Of a stretch of DNA of 64,000 nt, positions 11,516-22,785 are shown in pieces; position 1 is the stretch's first letter, and every line of letters begins with the position of its first letter. Below the pieces are notes generated by a model. That model saw only the letters and a list, made by a program, of their open reading frames with translations, had not been told where the DNA came from and did not search any database. The position numbers were made by a program, and so were the translations under genes. The DNA is from Zea mays (taxonomy: Eukaryota; Streptophyta; Magnoliopsida; Poales; Poaceae), in contig NC_050105.1 of the NCBI RefSeq assembly GCF_902167145.1, positions 121,475,898 through 121,539,897 of the forward strand, in the 5' to 3' direction.

Positions 11516-12086
11516 GGTGAGGGTTCAGCGTGGAGGTTCGTCGAGGTCTGCTGCTCGTAGCTCCCATCACTCCATTCAAGATCCAGCAGAAGTGAAGCAA
11601 CTGCGAGAAGAACTTAGGCGACATCAGGATTACTTGAAGCAACAAGCTACTCAACATGAATATTATGCTACACAGATTCAACAACAGCAAACACTCATAC
11701 AAGTAAATTTAAAAGATAATAGCTTTCACTTTAGGATATGTATTAATTTAAAACGCTGATGTGAATGAGTTCGACAAATTTGTAGCAACTACCACAGGCC
11801 CAAGGGATACACGTCCCGGTGCCCCCCCCACCACCACCTCCCATTCATTATCCTTGGTCTTCACCTCCACGTACACCTACATCTCCATCTACCGAACATC
11901 AGGTATGCAAATTCATCATCATTTACTTGTTGTTAGTTATATTATGATGTAACTCAACAAATATCATTTGTACATGTATATTAGACCCCTCCAGCTACCT
12001 TGACGACACATGAACGAGAAGATGTGTTAGACTTTGTCGAAACCCTCTTCGCTAGTGGAGGTATCGACCATCACTCGTCACTGTAA
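11516..12086 (+). pseudogene. Remnant 3' exons of a CACTA second gene (TNPA/Transposase_24-like)
   Basis: The plus strand encodes a Gln-rich coiled coil (VKQLREELRRHQDYLKQQ, 11590-11650), then a Pro-rich segment (VPVPPPPPPP, about 11812-11845). A last exon ends FVETLFASGGIDHHSSL with TAA at 12084-12086. Candidate GT and AG sites separate the pieces. This organisation resembles the C-terminus of the accessory transposition protein of plant CACTA elements. The N-terminal domain is missing. Confidence 0.55.
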
Positions 12087-12386
12087 ACCGATGGTGATCG
12101 GCGACCGTGAGATTCCATGTTATTGTGTTCTGATACTTGAGACTTTTATTATAACTATGTATGAGATATTGTCTCTTATTAGTACTGGACGAGATGTGTC
12201 TTATTATGACTATAGATGAGACTTTTGTGATATAATTGATGAGACTATGGATTTAAATATTGTTATGTGATTGTGTGTGAGATGTTTTATGTGAAAATAT
12301 GTTGTGTTATATAGCTGTTGATATATTTGTTATATTGTGGAATGTGGTGTAAAATAAAAATAAACAACATTTGTAATGCTGGTCAA

Positions 12387-12728
12387 ATTAACTTCCTAGA
12401 GGCTTATTGGGCCATAGGAAGTTAGCCAGCTACAGTCAGCCGTAGGAAGTTAGCCAGGCTACAGTCAGCCGTAGGAAGTTAGTCGTAGGAAGTTAGTCAG
12501 CTGACGGCGCTGACGCTACTAACTTCCGAGAACCTATTAACTTCTGAGAGTCTTATTTGGCTGTAGGAAGTTAGCTAACTTTCTAGAGGGCTCTAGGAAG
12601 TTAAGCTAAACTCTGACAAAAAATTTTTCGAGAGCCAAACTTCCGACGGGATGGTTTAACTTCCGAGAGTTTAGCTAACTTCCTAGAGTTTAGGGCTAAC
12701 TTCCTAGGGTTTATGCTCTAGGGAGTTC
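12387..12728. repeat. Right subterminal repeat block of the CACTA
   Basis: Repeated GTAGGAAGTTAG and AACTTCCTAGAG motifs in mixed orientation mirror the left block. Confidence 0.8.
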
Positions 12729-12814
12729 ACTATTTTGGTGTAGTGTATCCTGCAGTCTTTTAGTTGTCTCTTATACTTGGAAACCCATTCCAAGGGCTCA
12801 AGGTTGTACATGCC

Positions 12815-13849
12815 TTTACTATATAGTTATATCATATGCCAAACTTAAGTTCTTGTAGGTGATTGCCGAGTTTCTTGATTTGATGATCACTTTAGGACGA
12901 GGATCACTTGTGGAACCACCAGTTCACACCACTCGATATGTTGTACTATATACCACTTATAACATTTTGACCTTTTTTAGGATTGTGATAATCTAGATAC
13001 CATGTGAAGGAACCGATGTGAAGTTGCTATCATGTATAGTTAGGTGATACCACTTGTAGGATATTTGTCATTGTAACCTTCTTAACTATATTGTTTGCAT
13101 GAGCTTCATTCTTTTTTTCTTGAACTAAATGATTGGCATAAGCTTCTAAGTTTGGTTTGAACCCTCTCTAAGATTCTTCACATGTTTTTAGCGGTTATCT
13201 TATTGAGGTTGCACTTGTAACTTAATTGCAATGCAAAATAGATCAAGTACATGTGTTCACTAGCTTATGAATAAACTCGTATTCTACCACTAGTTTAAAT
13301 CAACCAAACAAGCAACAATGGTAGGCTATGAATTTAAAATTACTGCTTATTATGTATGATCCTATTAAGCATGTACAATATGCACTAACTGCATATGAGT
13401 AAGGGATGAAATGGTCATGCACATTATAATAATACCCTTGCTATGTTGTAGGGGATAGTCATTATATTTCAATTAAGCTCCTTAATAGCACTATGAAGAC
13501 CACTTGAATAATTTGGTGAAGATAAAATAAAAATAAGGAATCTATTCTTCAGCCATATGAAGTTGAATGACACTTATCATAAAGTAGGCATGGTCTACTC
13601 TATGGAGGCATGGCTGCCTTTTATGGTGTAAGCTCCATCTTCTCCGTTTATGCTTCTAGGGGCTTGATCTTTATTGTTTTTGTATGCTTTGTCAACCAAA
13701 TATTGTTTATTTATCATTTGACATTCACTAGAAAAATCAAGTTTAGCAAACCTTTTGCGCTTCCCAGGTTTTTCTGTAACTAGACTTTTTTTATTGAAAT
13801 GCAATTGATTTGGAAAGGATATTTTGTTTTAAGCTCTAATAGCCCAACA
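12815..13849. other. AT-rich stretch without recognised features
   Basis: No long ORF, RNA gene or clear inverted repeat found. It may be decayed retrotransposon sequence. Nothing is claimed. Confidence 0.4.
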
Positions 13850-14538
13850 CCCACTTATATATATCATAATCGATTCTTTCTTTGTCAATGACGTCTCAAC
13901 CAACAAAAACTTCCCCCAACCAACACAATGAAGACACAAGACTCACTCCAACCTATTACACATTAAGTGCAACCTCTCCACGCATTCAAAGCCAATTCTG
14001 TGCTGGGTTTGACCTGATTTGCATTTGATAGACTTAGCGGCTTGAGCTAAAGAGAGTTGCAAGTTGTTGTGTTCTTGATTTGACCTTTCTCATTCTCTTG
14101 ATTCTAAAGTGGGGCAAGAGACTCTGAATACTTTGTATGGAGATCCTTGCGGGACTTACTATCCCCGTGATAGTGAAGAAACCTCACCCGATCTTCGTGT
14201 GAGAGAGGGAAAATGTTGAAAGAGCCCCGTCCCACGTGGACTCCTCAATGGGGAGTAGGTCCTTCATAATTGAACCTTGAAAAACATATCGTCGTGTCTT
14301 TACATTGATCAGAATCTTTATGATTTGCTTCTCGCCTCTCCAGTTCTCTTGCTTGCGATCGTTTTGAGTTGGCTTCCAAAGTTATTCGCATTGATTGAGC
14401 AACTTATAGAAATAAGAACTTCTCTTCCACACTCTAATTTCATTAATACTCGTTGTAACGCTAACCTTAGGCGAAGTTTGTGTTCAAAGTTTATAATTTT
14501 CAGGTTTCGCCTATTCACCCTCATCTAGACGACTTTCA
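13850..14538 (+). mobile_element. Degenerate Sirevirus LTR remnant (Ji/Opie-related)
   Basis: The right half aligns by eye along its length with the 3' half of the LTR at 47116-48270. Shared pieces: GATCCTTGCGGGAC, GAGAGAGGGAAAATGTTGAAAG, TCAATGGGGAGTAGGT, ATCGTCGTGTCT, GTAACGCTAACCT, and an end close to CGCCTATTCACCC...TCTAGACGACTTTCA. No TGGTATCAGAGC primer-binding site follows, so it is a solo or truncated LTR. The left boundary is uncertain. Confidence 0.7.
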
Positions 14539-16523
14539 CTAGGATTTTTATCATGACTACCATGCGATTTTTATCAACATGTTGCACAATAGTAAGCAAG
14601 ATCACAAGAGGGTCAAAACTAGATGTGATTGGCCTTTTGGACCAGAAGTAATGGTAATGGTGAGCATAATAAAGATGGATCAATAAAAAATATGGCAAGG
14701 GCAAATAGATTCAGCTATAAAGTAGAGCTGAAGCAATTCTTTCCTAGCGGAGTCATCAAAAAGTGTGTTGACACCGAACTAGAGCACACTCCAAGTAGGG
14801 CTAGATTGCCTAGGTCGGCATGTACCATAGAACACAACAAAGACATCACACTTACCTGGAAAAGAAAAGACATGTCTACGAGAAAACCAGCAAACCACAA
14901 CCAATTGCGCTTACGTGATGTAGAACAACTAGTTTCTAGACAAACTAGCAAAGTAACCATAGAAGCTCTCGCTCGGGAGGAAGCCCATCGGGGCAAGGAC
15001 ATCATCTGGTTGCTCTAGGTCGGCCAACAAACCTAGAGCGCTATCTTTGGTCATCAGATCAAGCGATAAATACCATCATTAGGGTTGGAATAGAGGTAGT
15101 AGATTACTTTTTATTCATTTGGATATTGGATACCTCAATCGGTCATGATCCTTCAATACATAGAGAGATGGTGTTATCCTAGTTGGAAACAACTGCTAAA
15201 CATGTTTGGCAAGCTTTTCATGTTAATGCTGGTTTCAAAATAAATCGATTCAAAATCCAGGAAAAGTCAATCTAGCCGACTTCCTTAAGTTGGATTTTGT
15301 GGTGGAGGATGGTACGGTAGCCGCTTTGACAACGGAAAGTTGGTGGTATTACCGACTTCACCATGGTGGTGATAGCCTGATAGGAAACGTGCTAGACACA
15401 TCTACCACGTCACGCAGGAAACTTGCAAGTAAGAGATCATGGATCATTACCACTACACGTGCAGCGTAGCGGAAGACAAGTTGAAGCAGCGATCCAACGT
15501 AGGCGCGCATCGATAGAGAGGAAGTAGTTGATCACGATTGTCTCCTCCTCCTCCACAGTTTGTCAGCGTAGCAGGCGCGCGTCGATCGTCTCCTCCTCCT
15601 CCACAGTTTGTCAACGTATGAGGAAGATGACGGCTAGGGTTTGCACGTCTGATGGGCAGGCCTAACCCTAGCTTGTTCCCATATATTTATAAAGATGTTA
15701 ATGGACTGTAGCCTATTAAACCTCTAATCTCAATTAGACTATAATCTGATTTGTGTATGATTGGCTCTTAGGCATGTCACTAACATGTGGCACCCGGTCT
15801 GATCGGCTTTCATGCTCGGACACTTTTGAGAATGAACAATTTGCTTTTGAGAATGTTTGTAGGATTGTGCTTTAGAATATTTGTAGACGCGTGATATTAC
15901 GAGAGGAGAGAGAGGAGGATAGGGGGAGAGATGGAGTGGATAGAGAGGGGACGACACATGATAGATTCACGCACAAGTTGATATGGCCACTAATAAGAAC
16001 AGTCCCTTTTTCATCCATTAGATATATAGCTACCATTACTCTCAAATCCGACGATACTTATACTAGCACATGCATGAGTAAGTTTTTTTTTTTTTTTTTT
16101 TTTTGCAGTCGAACATTTTGATCGAAGAAAGAGGTAGTTGGTTCATTGACAGCGCAGATCGATACTGTTTTGTTCCTCCATTGCATTCATTTGGCTCTGA
16201 TAGCGTACCGCGCGTCCTGTGCGACGAACCGGATTCGCATGCGATACAATATTTGATGCATGAGTGAAATGAATGTCACGACCAGAATTTAATGATACGA
16301 GAAGGCGTCAGTATGTACCGTACGTACGTACGAAAAGGATCGGGATAGGAGTATTCACGACGGCACGATTCACGGGGCTTCATTCAAAGCCTGTCGTCGT
16401 TTGAATTGGACGATACGAAACGTACGTGTGTATGAAGGCGTGGATCTTTTCCAATCTACAAAAGTAGATATGGTCCAACTGTTAGTTATAATAATATGTA
16501 CTATAATACAGATCATGTTCTTA
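14539..16523. other. Unrecognised sequence with a small tandem duplication and poly(T)
   Basis: A 129-codon plus frame (14629-15018) matches nothing I recognise and its base composition is unremarkable. A 36-bp block containing CTCCTCCTCCTCCACAG occurs at 15535-15570 and again at 15583-15618. A 22-base T run lies at 16083-16104. I see no supported gene. Confidence 0.4.
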
Positions 16524-16807
16524 GGACAGCCACAATGATGCACAGTCAGCTCTCTATAAAAAAAATTCATGTCAACATCTATTATATGTGACAACAAATT
16601 AAATGAAGAAGGAGAGTGCCGCTATCTATGAACCTGGAGTAAGTCTATACGTAGAAACCGAGGTGGTGCAGATAGTGTATTAAGTATTAAAAACAACTAT
16701 AGATATCTACCATAGATACATCATTGCAAAGATTTACTATAGTATAGTATATAGATGAAATATATGTTGCTATAGAGGGTGTGCTATCTACACTATTATG
16801 GCTGCCC
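16524..16807. mobile_element. Tourist-like MITE
   Basis: 284 bp with inverted ends GGACAGCCACAATGATG and GGGCAGCCATAATAGTG (right end read inverted), flanked by TTA at 16521-16523 and 16808-16810. The interior is AT-rich without an ORF. Confidence 0.78.
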
Positions 16808-17877
16808 TTAAACCATTAAACACAGAGACAGAGGAACACAAAAGCCCCCCAACCCAATGCAAAGTCGGTCGGCAGCCCGCGCAAGGGTTGAATTCGGGTA
16901 GTGTGATTGCGACGGCAACGCCCGGAAGGGAGGAGGAGCTCTGTTATTATTAGGCTATTCTCAGTGGCAATTCTGTAGCACTCTTTCTAACACTGCCACA
17001 TTATCAAACAAACATGATATGCAACTAAGAATGTAACAATACCTCTTAATGCAAAATTTCGCTTCACTATTTCATAGACTAACATATCAATTAAATGTTG
17101 CAACTTAATGACCAATAGAATTTAGTAAAATATGTGAAGATGAAACAAATCACACTCAATAGAGGTTTCACACGTTTTCAAGACCATGCAAACGAGTTGG
17201 CATGGTTTCATCCACATGAAACCAATCTCATCCTATAAAACTCAATCCTCTTACATGCTATACCATATCATCTAAAAAGCCAATTCTTAGGACTCCTCTT
17301 TAGATCGAGGTGTTGTCTTATTATTAATCCTATCAATAAATAGCTTGTAATTAGCTTCAGCTATAAAAGCCCTAACCAGTTCCTCCGTTTTGAACACATC
17401 AATTTGCTCATCATAATTTTCTAATATAATTCCTACATCTTTCATAACATTTACTGATAATATCCTAATTGATGTGGTAGCGCTAACATTGACCGAACAA
17501 ATTTCCATATGAGCCGTACAAATCGGATGGGTGGCCAGTTGGCGTGCCTTTATTAGGTTGTCTCCAACCATTCTTCCTCCCAAATGCCCCCATTCGTACT
17601 TTCTATTCATATTTAAATACCTTCCCTCAACTATTCTTTCCCCCATTTCTCGTCCTCTCCAACCATTCCCCATATTCAACTCCTCTTTACTATTTGCCTG
17701 AGCTATTTCATATTTTTACATCAATTTTTGGAGTTTTAAAATATACTATCATATTTGTAATACCATAATATACATTGTTATATGGTAATTATATGAAAAG
17801 AGATTAATTTCACGGTTAAGCATTAATTAACGAAATGAGGGATATTTGATTTCCCCCATACACAATGGGCTTAGGCA
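16808..17877. other. AT-rich spacer before the Gypsy element
   Basis: Contains MITE-like phrases (TTAGGCTATTCTCAGTGGC near 16951; TTAGGTTGTCTCCAACC near 17545), but I could not pair either with an inverted end. No gene is supported. Confidence 0.35.
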
Positions 17878-17882
17878 CCCTC

Positions 17883-18512
17883 TGTCGGTGTTTTGGGTCC
17901 GACCGCACACCTGGGGTTGCCCCTCAAGGTGTTTTTAGGAGTAGGACGGTGTCAACGACTGTAGCAAAATGGTTCGTGCCGATCGCACGAGGAACAATGG
18001 ACAAGATTTGCAGGTTCGGGCCGCTTAGAGATGCGTAACACCCTACGTCCTGGTGAGTATACGAGTGTGGTTACAAGAGGGCTCTCTGGGTTGAAGACAC
18101 AGAGAGTTAATGAGGGTGGCTAAGTAAAAATAGGGTCGATCGTTCTGAAGGGGTGCCCCCTAGGCCTTATATACTCGACCGTGGGGCAGTACATGTGGAT
18201 ATGATATCAACAAGTAGCTAAAAGGTAGTGAACCTCCCGTGTTTATCCCTACGTAACCTTCGCCGACTTATCCTTGCATGGCTCCGTAGCATGAGGGCTC
18301 CAGCGCGGGAAAGTCGGGTCTCCGTTGCGATTTACTCGCTCGACGTTGTGGGCCGTCCGGGTTTGCATCAATCCGGTCTTACGTCTTCTCTGCTTTGTTG
18401 GTCGTTTCTCCTTAGGCCCACGAAGGAATGACCTTGCGATTTATTGGGCCCTTGGGCCTTTCGTGAGGTCTTTTACTCCTTTAGTGGACCTAGTGGATAT
18501 CTATCCCCCACA
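17883..18512 (-). repeat. 3' LTR of the Grande-like element
   Basis: 630 bp, TGTCGGTG...CCCCCACA on the plus strand. It differs from the partner at seven visible sites. The purine tract AGATCGGGGGCT (minus) directly adjoins its 5' edge at 18513. Confidence 0.95.
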
Positions 18513-18960
18513 AGCCCCCGATCTTTGGGTTAATTTGGAGGTAATCAACCCAAAGATCCAAGGTCCAAAAAATGACTTCCTGCTGTCTTCTCTTGCCCCG
18601 ATCACTCGTTTGACCAGAGCTTAATTTCATGCTTGTGCCTTAGAGGTCGGCATTTCGACTTGTAGGATTCTGAACTTCATTGGGTGCACCGGAGGTGCAC
18701 CCAATGGGTGTAGCCCCCGACCTTTGAGTAGATTTTAGAAAACAATCTACTCGAAGGTCTTTCCCGGAAATTATCTCCATTTGTGCTCCTGCATCCTGGT
18801 TGAGGGTTGGTCTTTTAATCTTGTCCTTCGCTTTAGAGGTCGGCACTATCTCGACTTGGAATGATAATCCATGGGGTGCACCGGAGGTGCACCCAATGGG
18901 TGTAGCCCCCGACCTTCAAATGGATTTTTTAAGGATAATCCATTCGAAGGTCTTCCTTTC
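18512..18960 (-). promoter_or_regulatory. Polypurine tract with three diverged copies of a hairpin-plus-PPT unit
   Basis: AGCCCCCGAYCTT (plus) occurs three times: at the LTR edge (about 18513), at about 18712 and at about 18904. Each copy opens a 16-bp stem: arms 18520-18535/18543-18558, 18719-18734/18744-18759 and 18911-18926/18937-18952, each paired at 15 of 16 positions. Copies 2 and 3 are also preceded by GGTGCACCGGAGGTGCACC hairpins (18679-18705; 18874-18894). In element sense each hairpin leads into a GGGGG purine tract. Only the first adjoins an LTR. Confidence 0.75.
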
Positions 18961-19591
18961 GCTTGTAAAAATTGGTATGAGGCTATTTGCATTATGCTTT
19001 GGAGGTCAGCATTATGTCATCAATATTTTGCTGCAGAGGTCAGCATATATTTTGTCTTTAGTAGCCGAGTTTGCAATCCATCCATATCTTGCTAGTGCAA
19101 TCCATCCATATCTTGCTAGGTGATGCAATTTATTTGCTTCTGCGACTTGATTGGACGTTTGATGGACGTTCTCTGTCTAGTCATTGCGTCGCTTCTGTCG
19201 GCCACATCTTGTACTTTGCTGGCTATATTTGGCTTTCCTCTGATCCTTACTGATATCTCATTTTTGTCTTGAGGTATTCACTGCGTGCCCTGCACGGATG
19301 TGACCGTTTTGAAAAATATACTGATAATTCCTGGGCGTCCCCCCAATGGGTGTGGGCAAGGGACGGCTTGGTGCACTGAGTATTTTAGCCGGCTGCTTCT
19401 GAGTAGTAATGTGATGGGACGGCTAGTGTAATCATATCCTTTGCGCTGTTGACTGGAGTCCCAATGGGTGTAGTGTTGTATGAAACGGCGTCAGCCGCCT
19501 GACGTGCCTCTCAGACGGGTAGAAGTGCTTATTGAATGCTTTGCGACTGTTCAGTGACCACGGTTGGAGGTGAGCGGTTGCCTTTCCCTTC

Positions 19592-19599
19592 TATAAATA
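19592..19599 (+). promoter_or_regulatory. TATA box of antisense ORF 1
   Basis: TATAAATA lies 83 bases before the ATG at 19682, with a pyrimidine-rich leader between. This is typical spacing for a plant pol II promoter, directed opposite to the retrotransposon genes. Confidence 0.6.
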
Positions 19600-19681
19600 A
19601 CGCCGTTGCTCCTCTGGCTTTTTTCACATCTCTTCGCTGTTTCTTACTGCCTTCTTCTCTTCCCTTCTGTCTGCTTCCGCC

Positions 19682-20107
19682 ATGGGCAAGAGTAACAAAC
19701 GCAAGCGTGAGCCGACTCCTCCGTCGGAGGACTTCGGCGACTCGGAATACTCGGAGGAGGAGTTCTCCTCCGAGTCCGAGGGGTCTCCGGCTCCCGTCTC
19801 TCCCCCGGCGTCGTCTAATGATTCAGACGACTCCCAGGGGATTGCCGCGGAAGTCTGGACGTACATCCGGGCACTCGAGCGCTCCGGGCTCGAGGGCTCG
19901 GATGAGTCGGAGTTCTCCTCGGAGGCGGACTCGGACGGCGGCGAGGGCGAGGACGACGACGACGACGACGACGGTGACGACGGCGATGGCGATGGCAGCG
20001 GCAGCGGCGGGGGCAGCGGCGGCAAGGGCAGCACCAGAGGCGGCAGCAGCACGGGCAGCACCAGAGGCGGCGGCGGCAAGGGCAGCAGCGGCAAGGCCAG
20101 TGGCTAA
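19682..20107 (+). CDS. Antisense ORF 1: acidic, low-complexity protein of the Grande-like element
   Basis: 141 aa, intact, ATG to TAA, with a TATA box upstream. It begins with a basic cluster (MGKSNKRKREPTPP, a possible nuclear signal), then Ser/Glu-rich acidic stretches, a short ordered segment (EVWTYIRALERSGLEG), an Asp run and a Gly/Ser tail with repeated STRGG. No known domain. It is transcribed opposite to gag-pol, between the 3' LTR and the 81-bp array. Similar acidic ORFs might arise by chance in GC-rich repeats, but the TATA box and start context argue for expression. Confidence 0.5.
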   Translation: MGKSNKRKREPTPPSEDFGDSEYSEEEFSSESEGSPAPVSPPASSNDSDDSQGIAAEVWTYIRALERSGLEGSDESEFSSEADSDGGEGEDDDDDDDGDDGDGDGSGSGGGSGGKGSTRGGSSTGSTRGGGGKGSSGKASG

Positions 20108-20394
20108 ACGCCACTGGTCTTTAGATATTAGTATAGTGTAGTTAGAATAATGTAGCAGTAATGTAGAGTAGTATAGTGTAGTTTAGTAGTAGTAGTAATG
20201 TAGTAATAGTAGGGAAGCACCAACTCGCAAAGAGTTGGTTTGTAAGCTTATTATCTTCCCCTTAATGAAAAACTGACGTTGGCCCCTTCTCGATGACTCG
20301 CTTTCCCTGATTGTTGAACTGATTCTTTTGATACAGTAGATGAATAACTTGTGCATCACACTGACGCTTCCAGAAGTAGCCGCCGGGTAATATT

Positions 20395-21170
20395 GTAGTC
20401 GGTATCGGCGTTTTAGAAGCAACACCGAGCGATTGAAGGTCGACATCAGCATTTTAGAAGTAACACTGAGCAATCAAACACGAGATCAGCGTTTTAGAGG
20501 CAACGCCGAGTAAGTGAAGGTCGACATCGGCATTTTAGAAGTAACGCCGAGCGATTGAATCACGCGATCGGCGTTTTAGAGGCAACGCCGAGTGATTGAA
20601 GGTCGGCGTCGGCATTTTAGAAGTAATGTCGAGCGATTGAATACGAGGTCAGCGTTTTAGAGGCAACGCCGAGTGATTGAAGATCGGCGTCGGCATTTTA
20701 GAAGTAATGCCGAGCGATTGAATACGAGTTCAGCGCTTTAGAGGCAACGCCGAGTGATTGAAGGTCGGCGTCGGCATTTTAGAAGTAATGCCGAGCGATT
20801 GAATATGAGGTCAGCGTTTTAGAGGCAACGCTGAATGATTGAAGGTCGGCGTCGGCATTTTAGAAGTAATGCCGAGCGATTGAATATGAGGTTAGCGTTT
20901 TAGAGGCAACGCCGAATGATTGAAGGTCGACGTCGGCATTTTAGAAGCAATGTCGAGCGATTGAATACGAGGTCAGCGTCTTAGAGGCAACACCAAGTAA
21001 TTGAAGGTCGGCGTCGGCATTTTAGAAGTAATGTCGAGCGATTGAACACGAGGTCGGCGTGTTAGAGGCAACACCGAGTAATTGAAGGTCGGCGTCGACA
21101 TTTTAGAAGTAATGCCGAGCGATTGAACACGAGGTCGGCGTGTTAGAGGCAACACCGAGTAATAGCCGGC
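20395..21170. repeat. 81-bp tandem array made of hairpin half-units
   Basis: About nine to ten copies at an 81-bp period (for example starts at 20689, 20770 and 20851). Each unit is two diverged half-units of about 40 bp, CGGCATTTTAGAAGTAATGC and CAGCGTTTTAGAGGCAACGC. In each half a 6-7 base stem closes an 8-base loop (CGGCATT/AATGCCG; GGCGTT/AACGCC). The last unit has a different stem, GTTATT/AATAAC, around the same spacing. Confidence 0.9.
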
Positions 21171-22785
21171 CGCACGAGTTATTTTGAGGATAATAACCGA
21201 GTGATGAAGTGGCACGTCGGCTTTTTCGGAAATAACTGCCAGATGTCCACGTGGCATACTGGGCACTTTTTGAAGCGGTATCTGGCTCAAGAATATCCCA
21301 TAAGAGTTGCGCTTTTAGCCGCCTTTGCTTTCCGTGCCCTAGTTCTTGCATTCCCGCATCTGAATCTTCTTCTGCCACTCGCCTCCTACTCTGTTCGCTG
21401 GTGAAAAGCAAGATGGCGCCCAAGAGGAAAACTGCGAACTCGTCTGCTGCGGTGATCCCTGCAATCGACCCCAACAGTCAGTTACCCTTCGCAGGTAACC
21501 ATATGTCCGTTATTTCCGAAGCTGAGCTTCTCCGCCTCGTCTCCATCGGGGTTCTTCCTCCGCGGGAACTCTGTTCTTGGCGGATTTGCCACGGGACTAC
21601 TGTCCCAATAGAGGATACCCACGAGTCTGTAGTTTACGCTCCTTTTCTTCTCCGCGGCCTCGGCCTTCCCATCTCTCCTTTTTTCCGCGGCCTCCTTGAT
21701 TTCTATCACATCAACTTGACCCATTTGAACCCTAATTCCATTCTGCAAATCTCCATTTTCGTTCACCTATGCGAAGCCTATCTCGGCGTGCTGCCGCATT
21801 TCGGTTTGTGGAAGTATCTGTATCATTGTCGCCCTGGGATGGCCGGGGGGCAACATCAGTTGGTCGGAGGTGCCAGTTTGGAGATGCGCCGTGGGCGGAA
21901 AACTGAGTATCTTGAAATTCCCCTCAAGGATAGTATTAAGGGGTGGCGTCTAGAGTGGTTTATAGTTGATAATTATGGAAATTCTCTCCCTTCCCGGTCG
22001 GGAAGACAGCCAGACGTTCGCACCCCGAGTTGGACTGAGTCTCCCACGGATCAGGAAGTGGCTGAGGCAGGTGTGTTGCTGGCTGAAGTTGGACTGCTGA
22101 AAGAGAGAGGTCTAACTGCTGAAGCGGTGGTCACTGACTTTGTTTTTAAGAACATTCAGCCACTGAAAGATAGGGCCTATCCGGCATATCTGTATCGAGG
22201 GCTGGCCGACTCAACTCGGGTTACCAATAGGAGAATTCCTTCTGTAGACTTGGTAAGCCGACTTGAAATGATCCTCAGGGGTAAAGTTTCAAATGTTGGT
22301 GCTCCAGTGGCCTACTCGGCCTGGAACCTACCTCCTCCCAAAGCTTTCACCCTTTTTGTGTCGAATCCGCCCGTGACTGATAGCAATTTGGGCCTTAGAG
22401 TGCGACCCTCTGCTGAAGAAGTCAGTACTTTGGTCGCTTCGCTCGGGGAGATTCCTGATGATGAACGGCAGGTTTATTTTGAAGTGCCTCTGAACCCTAG
22501 TGATGCCGACATAAATGACATGCTTGATCTGTTAGCCGAGGATTCATCCGATGCTGCTCCTGATGGTACGTTGGCAGTGGTGCCCCTCCCAGAGGTTGAT
22601 ACAACTTTGGATGTCCCGAAACCTGTCAGTACTCGCCCGAGGCGCCCTAGCCGAACCAGTCAGCCTGAGCCTTCTGCTGACGAGCAAAAGAAAAAGAGAA
22701 GACGCCTCCGGCGAGTATCTAGTTTTGATGAGGACGCCAGTCCCTTAGCTCTTGCTGCTGAAGAGGTGCCTGCAACTGGCCTTAC

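Larger units (their letters stand above)
9380..12745 (+). mobile_element. Non-autonomous CACTA (En/Spm) transposon carrying captured kinase exons
   Basis: 3366 bp. It begins CACTACACCAAAAT and ends with the inverse ATTTTGGTGTAGTG, and has the expected 3-bp duplication TAT at 9377-9379 and 12746-12748. Both subterminal regions are packed with short direct and inverted copies of AACTTCCTACG/CTAGGAAGTT, the arrangement CACTA transposases bind. No full transposase gene is present; only exons resembling its second gene remain (11516-12086). The middle holds wall-associated kinase fragments. Confidence 0.92.
9221..12814. mobile_element. Older MITE split by the CACTA insertion
   Basis: GGTATGTACAACCT at 9221-9234 is repeated inverted as AGGTTGTACATGCC at 12801-12814, immediately outside the CACTA element. 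Removing the CACTA and one target copy leaves about 225 bp. The flanks (TTA on the left, TTT on the right) do not give a clean target duplication, so the superfamily is uncertain. Confidence 0.5.

Noticed and set aside
14629..15018. 129-codon plus frame as a gene
   Set aside because: No recognisable domain, no start or promoter context, and it lies among degenerate repeats.
16951..17290. MITE starting TTAGGCTATTCTCAGTGGC
   Set aside because: No inverted partner found within several hundred bases, so boundaries cannot be supported.
20395..21170. CRISPR-like array
   Set aside because: Repeats are contiguous dimeric tandem units without unique spacers, in a plant retrotransposon.
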